In this document: positions 22,859 through 29,898 of the stretch, one piece after another
How positions within the stretch are numbered: position 1 is the stretch's first letter
Layout: every line of letters begins with the position of its first letter
Source: an uncultured Gemmatimonadota bacterium
GTDB lineage: Bacteria; Gemmatimonadota; Gemmatimonadetes; Gemmatimonadales; Gemmatimonadaceae
Reading direction: 5' to 3'
DNA: 31,591 nt
Assembly: GCA_946480295.1 (NCBI GenBank)
Contig: CAMLIT010000040.1
Coordinates: forward strand, 1-31,591
Program-made: the position numbers and the translations under genes
Notes under the pieces: generated by a model
Database searches by the model: none
Seen by the model: the letters and a program-made list of their open reading frames with translations, nothing else
What the model was told of the DNA's origin: nothing

Positions 22859-25849
22859 CTACGGCAGCTGCGCGCGGCGCGGGTCCGGGCGGACGGCGAA
22901 CGACGCGCTGGAGCTCCGTCCGTCCACCGTCAGGCGCGCGGTGAAGGTGCCGTAGAGCGGCGTCGGCGCGCGCCGGAACTCGCCGAACGACGGCGCCTCC
23001 CCGGGCCGCGGATCGGCGACGGGCACCCACACCACGCGATGCATCCCGGGGGCGGTCGGGAACGGCACCGGCGCCGGCTGCCAGAGCGGGGAGACGTTCG
23101 GGATCCCGCCGCGCCGCGCGCGCGCCGCCGGCGCGCCCTGCGCCGGCTCGCCGCCCGTGAAGCGGTGGACGACGGTGCCGCGCGCATCGAGGATCTCGAG
23201 CGTGACCGCGGGCGACCGCGTGCCGTCGCCGGCGCCGGCGACGTCCCCGAGCCAGAAGTAGATGTACGCCCCGTTAGGCGGATTCTCCGCGTGCGGCTCG
23301 TCCTTCTGCATCGGCGTCCCGTCGTCGCCGCCCTGCATGACGTAGATCGCGTCCGCCGGCTTGAACAGGTGCGCCGCGCTCGCCGCCAGCGCCGGCGTGA
23401 TCTGCCGCAGCGGGCTGATGTCGTCGATCACCCAGAAGCCGCGCCCGTGCGTCGCGACGACCAGGTCGTTCTCGTACACGGCGAAGTCGCGCACGGACGT
23501 CACGGGCAGGTCGAGCTGCAGCGGATGCCACTGCTCGCCGTCGTCGAACGAGACGAAGGCGCCGCGCTCCGTGCCGGCGAAGAGCAGCCCGCGGCGCGTC
23601 GGGTCCTCCTTCACGACGTGCACGTACACGCCCGCCGGCAGCCCCCGCGTGATCGGCTGCCAGCTCCGCCCCTGGTCGCGCGTCCGGTAGATGTACGGCT
23701 CGAAGTCCTGGAGCTGGTGCCGGTCCACGCTCGCGTACGCCGTCCGCGCGTCGAAGTGCGACGCCTCCACCGTCGTCACGCGGCTCCACGGCGTGAGCGC
23801 CTTCGGCGTCACGTCGCGCCAGCGCTTCCCCCCATCCGTGGTGAGCTGGATCAGGCCGTCGTCCGTGCCGATCCACAGGAGCGGCGCGTGGAGCGGCGAC
23901 GGCGCGATGGTGTAGATGACGCCGCGCCGCCCGTTGCGGTCCGTGTCCGCCGCCGCGGCGGCATCGAGCGTCGCCGGCACGCCCGGATCCGCGCGCGTGA
24001 GGTCCGGGCTGATGCGCGTCCACGTGCGCGCGCCGTCGGTCGTGCGGAAGAGGTACTGGTTCGCGTAGTACAGCGCGTGCGGGTCCGCCGGCGAGAAGAC
24101 GAGCGGCTGCGTCCAGTCGGCGCGCGCCGTCTCTCCCGCCGGCACCTGCGGCGTCGTCGTGCCGGGCACGGGCGCGTTGAGCATCAGGTCGTAGCGCTGC
24201 CCCTCGCCGCCGAAGATGATCCCCGGGTGCAGCGGATCGCCCGCGGTGTAGCCGCTCTCGCCGCCGGCGCCGATCGGCTCCCAGTCGCGCATGGAGATCT
24301 CGGCGAACTTGCCGCGCGAGCGCACGGCGACGGCGCCGGAGTCCTGCTGCGCGCCCGTCACCCAGTATGGGAAGCGGTAGTCCACGGAGACGTGGTAGAT
24401 CTGCGCCGTCGGCTGGTTGAGCCACGAGCTCCAGGTGACGTCGCGCGGATTGACCGCGCGCGCGTTGCGCGTGACGATCGCGCCCTGGTCGCTGGCGACG
24501 ATCATCGTATCGGGATCGTCGGGCGAGACCCACGCCTGGTGGTAGTCGTCGCCGCCGGGCGAGCCGCGCAGGGCGACCCACGTCTTCCCGCCGTCCATCG
24601 AGCGCGAGACGGCGACGTTCGACACGTACACGATGTCCGCGTTCTTCGGGTCCACCACGACGTGCTCGAAGTACCAGCCGCGCCCCCACAGCGCGGGATC
24701 GGCGGAGAGGCGCGTCCACGTGGCGCCGCCGTCGTCGGAGCGGAAGAAGCCGCCGAGCCCCGACGCCCCCGCGCCAAACGCGGGACGCGCCGGCGCGCCG
24801 GGCGCGGGGGCCGGCGGCTTCGGCGCGTTCGGATCGGGGAGCAGGTCGTCGATGACCGCGTACACCCGGCTCGGCTCGCTCGGGCACACCGCGATCCCCG
24901 ACTTCCCGATCCCTTCGGTGGGGAGCCCCGCCGTGAGCGGCTTCCAGGTGGTGCCGCCGTCGGTGGACTTGTAGATGCCGCCGCCCGGGCCGTTCGTCGG
25001 CGCGTAGGTGTACCACGGCGGCCGGCGCGTATTCCACAGCCCCGCGTACACGACGTCCGGATTGGCCGGGTCGATCACGACCTCGACCGCCCCCACGTTC
25101 TCGTCCCGGTAGAGCACCTTCTCCCAGCTCTTCCCGCCGTCGCGCGAGCGGAAGACGCCGCGCTCCGCGCTCGGCGCGTAGAGGTGGCCGATGGCGGCGA
25201 CGAACACCACGTCGGGGTTGGTCGGATGCACGGCGACCTTGCCGATGTGCTGCGTGTCGGCGAGGCCGACGTGCGTCCACGTGCGTCCGGCGTCGGCCGA
25301 CCTGTACACGCCGTTGCCGTACCCCGCCGAGTCGCGCAGGGTGGACTCCCCCGTGCCGACGTAGACGACGTCGGGCGCCGACGGAGCGACGGCGAGCGCG
25401 CCGATCGAGGCCACCGGCTGGGCGTCGAACACCGGCTCCCAGACGCGGCCGGCGTCGACGGACTTCCAGACGCCGCCGTTCACCGCGCCGAAGTAGAACT
25501 CGTTAGGCCTCCCCGGCACGCCGGAGACCGCGTCCACGCGGCCGCCGCGGAAGGGGCCGAGCATCCGCCAGCGGAGCCCGGCGTAGAGATCGGTGATGTC
25601 GCTCGCCGCGGCCGCGCCGGCCGCCGCGTCGCCCGCGGCAGCGCCGGGCAGCGGGGACGCCGGGGGCAGGTGCACCGCCTGCGCCGCCAGGCGGCGCGTG
25701 AACGCGGGGCCGAGCAGGGCGAGCGCGCCGGCGAAGTGCGCGGTGCGCGCGACGAAGTGGCGGCGGGAGAGCGCGGATTCGGCCGGCGAATCCGCGGCCG
25801 GGGCATCGGCGTGATCGGGAGGGTCGGGCAGTGCGGGAGGTGTCGCCAC
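22859..25849 (-). CDS. Tat-exported Asp-box/BNR repeat protein (sortilin VPS10-like beta-propeller)
   Basis: 996 residues. A long polar N-terminus precedes a twin-arginine signal (ALSRRHFVARTAHFAGALAL; RR at 29-30). The mature part is a large propeller with many Asp-box motifs SxDxGxTW: RSADAGRTW, RSRDGGKSW, KSTDGGTTW, RSDDGGATW, RSMDGGKTW, RTTDGARTW and RTRDQGRSW. This is the family annotated as glycosyl hydrolase, sortilin or VPS10-like, abundant in Gemmatimonadota; a sialidase activity is not supported because no catalytic Arg-triad context can be recognised, and peptide or ligand binding is more likely. The C-terminal 200 residues look like a Fn3-type beta domain. GTG start with GGAG 7 nt upstream. 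Folded export by Tat would suggest cytoplasmic folding, perhaps with metal. Confidence 0.88.
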   Translation of the reverse strand: MATPPALPDPPDHADAPAADSPAESALSRRHFVARTAHFAGALALLGPAFTRRLAAQAVHLPPASPLPGAAAGDAAAGAAAASDITDLYAGLRWRMLGPFRGGRVDAVSGVPGRPNEFYFGAVNGGVWKSVDAGRVWEPVFDAQPVASIGALAVAPSAPDVVYVGTGESTLRDSAGYGNGVYRSADAGRTWTHVGLADTQHIGKVAVHPTNPDVVFVAAIGHLYAPSAERGVFRSRDGGKSWEKVLYRDENVGAVEVVIDPANPDVVYAGLWNTRRPPWYTYAPTNGPGGGIYKSTDGGTTWKPLTAGLPTEGIGKSGIAVCPSEPSRVYAVIDDLLPDPNAPKPPAPAPGAPARPAFGAGASGLGGFFRSDDGGATWTRLSADPALWGRGWYFEHVVVDPKNADIVYVSNVAVSRSMDGGKTWVALRGSPGGDDYHQAWVSPDDPDTMIVASDQGAIVTRNARAVNPRDVTWSSWLNQPTAQIYHVSVDYRFPYWVTGAQQDSGAVAVRSRGKFAEISMRDWEPIGAGGESGYTAGDPLHPGIIFGGEGQRYDLMLNAPVPGTTTPQVPAGETARADWTQPLVFSPADPHALYYANQYLFRTTDGARTWTRISPDLTRADPGVPATLDAAAAADTDRNGRRGVIYTIAPSPLHAPLLWIGTDDGLIQLTTDGGKRWRDVTPKALTPWSRVTTVEASHFDARTAYASVDRHQLQDFEPYIYRTRDQGRSWQPITRGLPAGVYVHVVKEDPTRRGLLFAGTERGAFVSFDDGEQWHPLQLDLPVTSVRDFAVYENDLVVATHGRGFWVIDDISPLRQITPALAASAAHLFKPADAIYVMQGGDDGTPMQKDEPHAENPPNGAYIYFWLGDVAGAGDGTRSPAVTLEILDARGTVVHRFTGGEPAQGAPAARARRGGIPNVSPLWQPAPVPFPTAPGMHRVVWVPVADPRPGEAPSFGEFRRAPTPLYGTFTARLTVDGRSSSASFAVRPDPRRAQLP

Positions 25850-25960
25850 GGGGCGGCTCCGGAGCGGTGAGGGAGGCGGGACGCGGCGCGCGGGAGCGAT
25901 GCGCGCGGGAGGGTCGCTGCAACCGAGTCAATTAGGCGAGCCGGCGGAGGGTGTCAAGCG

Positions 25961-26124
25961 CGGGAGGCGTCTGGGGACGCGGGAGGAGGGACGAGGGTGT
26001 ACGTCATTGGTGCTTCGTTCTTCGTTGTTGGCGAGCCGCTCGGGATGTTCCGCGTGGCATCCCGAGCGGGTGGCCAACGACCAATGACCAACGACCAATG
26101 ACCAACGACCAATCGCCTCGTCCC
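25961..26124. repeat. Heptamer array C: composite palindrome in the gap before the OmpA-type gene
   Basis: Nested inverted structure. Outer arms GGGACGAGG (25988-25996) and CCTCGTCCC (26116-26124). Left heptamers ATTGGTG, CTTCGTT, CTTCGTT, GTTGGCG (26006-26033). Apex: a perfect 12-bp stem CCGCTCGGGATG/CATCCCGAGCGG (26036-26047, 26058-26069) with a 10-nt loop. Right heptamers GCCAACG, then alternating ACCAATG and ACCAACG (26073-26114). A lone CGGGAGGCG at 25961-25969 matches the unit of arrays A, D and E. No gene is supported between 25850 and 26245. Confidence 0.88.
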
Positions 26125-26245
26125 TGGCCCTCGTCTCTATACGCCGCTTGACGTTAGGCACACCGCGGCCGTGACCTGGATCACTCGATCGCGGAACGGT
26201 TCTGGCTGCACTCGCCTGCGACCCCCGCATCGAGGAGAAGCAGCC

Positions 26246-26878
26246 ATGAAGTACCAGCAGTTCGCCCGCGCCACGCTCGTCGCGCTCGCGCCCTTCGCCC
26301 TCCAGGCGTGCGCCACGAAGGGCTTCGTCCGCAATCAGGTCTCGGCCGAGCGTGCCCGCGCCGACTCGATGGTCGCCGCCGAGCGCACCGATCGCATGGC
26401 CGGCGACAGCGCCAACGCCGCGCAGATCGCGAGCCTGCGCGCGGCGCTCGACAGCATGCGCACGGAGTTCGGCGCGAAGATCGCCGCCGTCGAGGACGGG
26501 ATCCGCTTCGCCATGCCCGTCACCTTCGCCTTCGACGACGCCACCGTCAACGACCAGGACCGGACGATGCTCGACCGCTTCGCCCGCGTCGCCCAGAAGT
26601 ACTATGGCGGGTCCGCGATCACCGTGGAGGGCTTCGCCGACCCGGCCGGGAGCGTCCGCTACAACCTCGCCCTCTCGCAGCGTCGCGCCGACGCGGTGAA
26701 GGACGCGCTCACGCAGCTCGGACTCCCGTCGGACCAGATCCGCTCGGTGGGCTACGGCAAGACGCGGCTCGTCACGCCGGGCGCGGCCAAGGACGCGCCG
26801 GGCGCGGAGCTCAACCGCCGCGTCGTGTTCGTGATCGAGAGCGCGAACGCGAACCAGGCGGTCGTCTCGATGCGGTGA
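26246..26878 (+). CDS. OmpA-family peptidoglycan-binding lipoprotein
   Basis: 210 residues. Lipoprotein signal LVALAPFALQAC with acylated Cys22; then a helical linker (about 30-85, with Ala/Asp/Arg-rich heptads); then an OmpA-like domain (about 88-200): FAFDDATVNDQDRTMLDRFA, VEGFADPAGSVRYNLALSQRRADAVKDAL (shown in part) and the closing ELNRRVVFVIE. The NLALSQRRA segment is the peptidoglycan-binding signature also found in Pal. It probably tethers the outer membrane to the wall. GGAGAAG lies about 6 nt before the ATG, which also starts the signal; upstream in-frame Met codons are excluded. CGTTAGGC is 87 bp upstream. The gene ends in a strong hairpin at 26907-26930. Confidence 0.92.
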   Translation: MKYQQFARATLVALAPFALQACATKGFVRNQVSAERARADSMVAAERTDRMAGDSANAAQIASLRAALDSMRTEFGAKIAAVEDGIRFAMPVTFAFDDATVNDQDRTMLDRFARVAQKYYGGSAITVEGFADPAGSVRYNLALSQRRADAVKDALTQLGLPSDQIRSVGYGKTRLVTPGAAKDAPGAELNRRVVFVIESANANQAVVSMR

Positions 26879-26906
26879 CGCGCTCGCGTTCCTCGCGTGC
26901 GCACCA

Positions 26907-26941
26907 GGGCCTGCCGGCGACGGCAGGCCCTTCGCGTTTGT
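26907..26941 (+). terminator. Rho-independent-type terminator of the OmpA-family gene
   Basis: Perfect 10-bp stem GGGCCTGCCG/CGGCAGGCCC (26907-26916 and 26921-26930), loop GCGA, followed by TTCGCGTTTGT. It lies 28 bp after the stop codon. Confidence 0.85.
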
Positions 26942-26976
26942 CAGAGGCTGCTCACCGCTTGACCATTGCGCTCACG

Positions 26977-27061
<85 letters not shown>

Positions 27062-27254
27062 CCCCACGTCCCGCCAACCCGACGACGCCGAGCTCGCGCG
27101 CGTCGCGTTGCGGGCGCGGAGCGACCTGCAGGGGTGACTGCCATACGCGCGACCGTGGCATTGCGTCGGTCGCGCCCGGGCGCGTTGTTTATGGTCGGAA
27201 CGACCTCGGGGCGCATGGCTCCCCCGCCCCGTCACCACTCACCCGACCCACCCC

Positions 27255-29087
27255 GTGTCACGTCTCTCCCACGCCGCGCTCGCCCTCGCCTGCGGCGCGT
27301 GTCTCGCCACGGCCGCCGGCGCGCAGTCGTCGACGGTGAAGCCCGTCTGGCCCGACGAGGGCCCGTACAAGTGGGCGCCCCGGCCCACCGAGCCGGCGAT
27401 CACCGCCAACGACCTCCGCACGCGCCTGTACCAGTTCGCCGACGACTCGATGCAGGGGCGACGGATCGGCGAGCGCGGGAACTACGTGGGCACCGCATAC
27501 ATCGCCCGCGAGTTCGCGCGCTTCGGCCTCCAGCCGGCCGGCGACGGCGGCACCTTCTTCCAGGACATGCCCTTCGGCCCGGCGGCGTTCGACCGCGCGA
27601 TCTCCCGGCTGGAGGTCGCCGGGTCGCCCCTGGCCGCGGCGCGCGACTGGGTGCCGGTGGCGCCGACCGCGTTCAACGCCTTCGCCGGCGCCGCCAACCT
27701 GCGGGGCGTGCGGACCGTCTTCGCCGGCCGCTGGGGGGACACGACCGCCCTCGACCCGGCCGCCTTCCGCGGCAAGGTCGCCGTCCTCGTCGCGCCTGCG
27801 TACGCCGCCGGGCTGATGACCCGTCCCGCCGCGCCGGTGGTGCGCTGCGACTCCCTCCCCGACCGCTTCGGGGCCGAAGCGGCAGCGCGGTGGGAGGCGG
27901 AGCAGCGCGCGGAGGGCGCCGGTCGCGCCCCCACGCGCGCCCGCTTCGTGCGCGACGCGCGCGCCGAACGCGCGGGGGCGGTGGCCGTCCTCCTCGTCGC
28001 GCTCGACTCCGCGCCGCGCCAGGCGATCGCCGCCGCGTTCGAGCCGCGCGGGATCATGGAGCCCGCCGCAGCCCCCGCCGGCGCCCCCGCCGGCGCCGCG
28101 ATCACCGAGGCCGCCGCGGCGCGGATCTTCGGCCGTCCGGTCGCCGCCCTCGCCGTCGGCGCGACCGGCGCGCCGATCACCGCGCGCTGGCGCTACGCCT
28201 GGCACACGTCGCCGACGCCGGCGCGCAACGTCATCGGGATCGTCCGCGGCACCGATCCGGCCCGCGCCGGCGAATACATCCTCGTCAGCGCGCATAACGA
28301 TCACGTCGGCGTGAACCCCGTCGCCGTCGACCACGACTCCCTGCGCGCCGTGAACATCGTGACGCGCCGCCAGGGCGCGAACGACCCCGTCTGCCGCCCC
28401 ACGCCGGCGCAGCAGCACGAGATCGACTCGCTCATCGCGCGCGCGCGGAGCATCCGGCCGCCGCGCCGCGACTCGATCATGAACGGCGCCGACGACGACG
28501 GCTCCGGGACCGTGATCCTCCTCGAGATCGCCGAGCGGATGGCGACGGAGCGGCCGGCGCGCTCGATCATCTTCGTCTCGCACGAGGGCGAGGAGGCGGG
28601 GCTGCTCGGCTCGCGCTGGTTCACCGACCATCCGACGATCCCCCTCGACTCCGTCGTCGCCGCGCTGAACATGGACATGGAGGCGAAGGGGCGCGTGGAC
28701 CAGGTGAAGTTCGGCGGCCCCTCCTCGATCCAGCTCCTCGGCTCGCGCCGCCTGTCCACCGAGTTCGGCGACATCATCGATTCGGTGAACGCCGTCCGGC
28801 CGCGGGCGATGGCGATCGACCGGAGCTGGGACGTGCCGGCGAATCCGCTCAACCGCTTCTGCCGGAGCGACCAGGTCAACTACGTCTTCCACCACGTCCC
28901 GGTGACGTACTTCTCGACGGGCTACGCCGAGGACTACCACCAGCCCACCGACGAGCCGCAGTACGCCGACTACGACCACATGGCGCGCATCGGCAACTTC
29001 GTGCACGACATCGCCTGGGCCATCGCCGAGCAGCCGCACCGCCTGGTGGTGGACGGCCCGGATCCGGATTACCCCGCGTGCCGATAG
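27255..29087 (+). CDS. Secreted M28-family zinc aminopeptidase
   Basis: 610 residues with a signal peptide (ALALACGACLATAAGAQ). Ligands of the co-catalytic two-zinc site are all visible: H347 in SAHNDHVG, bridging Asp in NGADDDGSG (413-415), the E446-E447 pair in SHEGEEAGLLGSRWF, D474 in LNMDMEAKG, and H562 in YAEDYHQPTDEP. A PA-type insert domain (about 150-320) precedes the catalytic core, as in larger M28 enzymes. It releases N-terminal amino acids from peptides in the periplasm or outside. Start: GTG directly before the signal peptide; no ribosome site is apparent. Heptamer array E begins at the base after its TAG stop. Confidence 0.93.
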   Translation: MSRLSHAALALACGACLATAAGAQSSTVKPVWPDEGPYKWAPRPTEPAITANDLRTRLYQFADDSMQGRRIGERGNYVGTAYIAREFARFGLQPAGDGGTFFQDMPFGPAAFDRAISRLEVAGSPLAAARDWVPVAPTAFNAFAGAANLRGVRTVFAGRWGDTTALDPAAFRGKVAVLVAPAYAAGLMTRPAAPVVRCDSLPDRFGAEAAARWEAEQRAEGAGRAPTRARFVRDARAERAGAVAVLLVALDSAPRQAIAAAFEPRGIMEPAAAPAGAPAGAAITEAAAARIFGRPVAALAVGATGAPITARWRYAWHTSPTPARNVIGIVRGTDPARAGEYILVSAHNDHVGVNPVAVDHDSLRAVNIVTRRQGANDPVCRPTPAQQHEIDSLIARARSIRPPRRDSIMNGADDDGSGTVILLEIAERMATERPARSIIFVSHEGEEAGLLGSRWFTDHPTIPLDSVVAALNMDMEAKGRVDQVKFGGPSSIQLLGSRRLSTEFGDIIDSVNAVRPRAMAIDRSWDVPANPLNRFCRSDQVNYVFHHVPVTYFSTGYAEDYHQPTDEPQYADYDHMARIGNFVHDIAWAIAEQPHRLVVDGPDPDYPACR

Positions 29088-29226
29088 CGGGAGGCGGGAG
29101 GCGGGAGGCGGGGGGCGGACTGCGGACGCGTCGCGACTCGGATCCACTGCGGACTGCGGACAGGCGCCGGTAGCCGGCCCCGCGCCGTTTGGTCCCCCGT
29201 CCGCAGTCCGCAGTCCGCAGTCCGCA
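29088..29226. repeat. Heptamer array E directly after the peptidase stop, with inverted partner
   Basis: After TAG come three CGGGAGG, one CGGGGGG and one CGGACTG (29088-29122), later CGGACTG again (29150-29156). The other side has four GTCCGCA units (29199-29226), complementary to the TGCGGAC phase of the left side. The two can fold into a hairpin. No gene is supported in the 200-bp gap. Confidence 0.88.
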
Positions 29227-29287
29227 GTCTCTGACGCCCTTCCCCTCCCCTCGTTAGGTTCTTCCCTCACTCCCACCCCCCACCCCG

Positions 29288-29842
29288 ATGCCCCTCCCGC
29301 CGCTCCTCCGCCGCACCCTCGGCGCCGCCGTCCTCGCCGGCGCCTTTGCCCTCGCCGCCCGTCCGGCCGCCGCGCAGAAGGCGCACCACGCCGCGGTCGA
29401 CCACGACATGCAGACCCTCGCCCACTACCGCCTCACGGAGTCCGGCCTGCGCCGGTTCTACGAGGCGATGGAGAACATCTCCATGGCGGCGGTGAAGGAC
29501 CCGTCGCTCCAGGGGGTGCTCGACGACGGCGACGAGTCGGACGAGAAGGACATCGCCGCCATGGCCGCACGCTACGACCGCTACCCGGCCATCAAGCGGG
29601 CGATCGCCGCCGCGGGGATGACGAGCACGGAGCTCGCGACCTTCACGCTCTCGTTCATGCAGGCGAGCCTCGCCAGCTCGCTCGTGAGCTCGTCGGGTCA
29701 CGGCGCGGCGGGCAAGCTCCCGGAGGGGACGCCGAAGGCGAACGTCGATTTCGTGCTCACGCATCAGGACGAGATCCAGCGCCTGACCAGGCACATGCAG
29801 GCACTCCAGGCCTCGCTCGACGGCGCGGACAGCTCGGAGTAG
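29288..29842 (+). CDS. Secreted helical protein, function unknown
   Basis: 184 residues. A signal peptide (LGAAVLAGAFALAARPAAAQ) is followed by an all-helical mature part of about 154 residues, with HYRLTESGLRRFYEAMENI, MAARYDRYPAIKRAIAAAGM and FTLSFMQASLASSLVSSSGH as the main segments and QDEIQRLTRHMQALQASL at the end. I do not recognise a named family, but its composition and ESGLRRFYEA motif resemble proteins seen repeatedly in Gemmatimonadota genomes (memory, not checked). The ATG was chosen as the start of the signal. CGTTAGG lies 30 bp upstream with CTGACG 15 bp earlier, a weak promoter candidate. The gene converges on the CheR-like gene. Confidence 0.82.
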   Translation: MPLPPLLRRTLGAAVLAGAFALAARPAAAQKAHHAAVDHDMQTLAHYRLTESGLRRFYEAMENISMAAVKDPSLQGVLDDGDESDEKDIAAMAARYDRYPAIKRAIAAAGMTSTELATFTLSFMQASLASSLVSSSGHGAAGKLPEGTPKANVDFVLTHQDEIQRLTRHMQALQASLDGADSSE

Positions 29843-29856
29843 CGGCGACGGATCCG

Positions 29857-29898
29857 ACGAGGCGGACGGCGCGTCCTAGCGCGCGCCGTCCGCCTCGT
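29857..29898. terminator. Shared hairpin between convergent genes, partly coding
   Basis: A perfect 17-bp stem (arms 29857-29873 and 29882-29898, starting ACGAGGCGG) with an 8-nt loop lies between the two convergent genes. Its right arm encodes the last residues of the CheR-like protein (NEADGAR) and the loop contains its TAG stop. Neither side has a T-run; it could end or protect both transcripts. Confidence 0.65.

Noticed and set aside
22859..25849. Sialidase or other glycoside hydrolase
   Set aside because: Asp-boxes are structural; no catalytic arginine triad or nucleophile context typical of sialidases could be identified.
22427..25870. Very long open frame on the plus strand (over 1100 codons) opposite the Asp-box gene
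   Set aside because: Composition is Arg/Ala/Val/His-rich without any domain; it is the antisense shadow of a clear Tat-exported propeller protein in GC-rich DNA.
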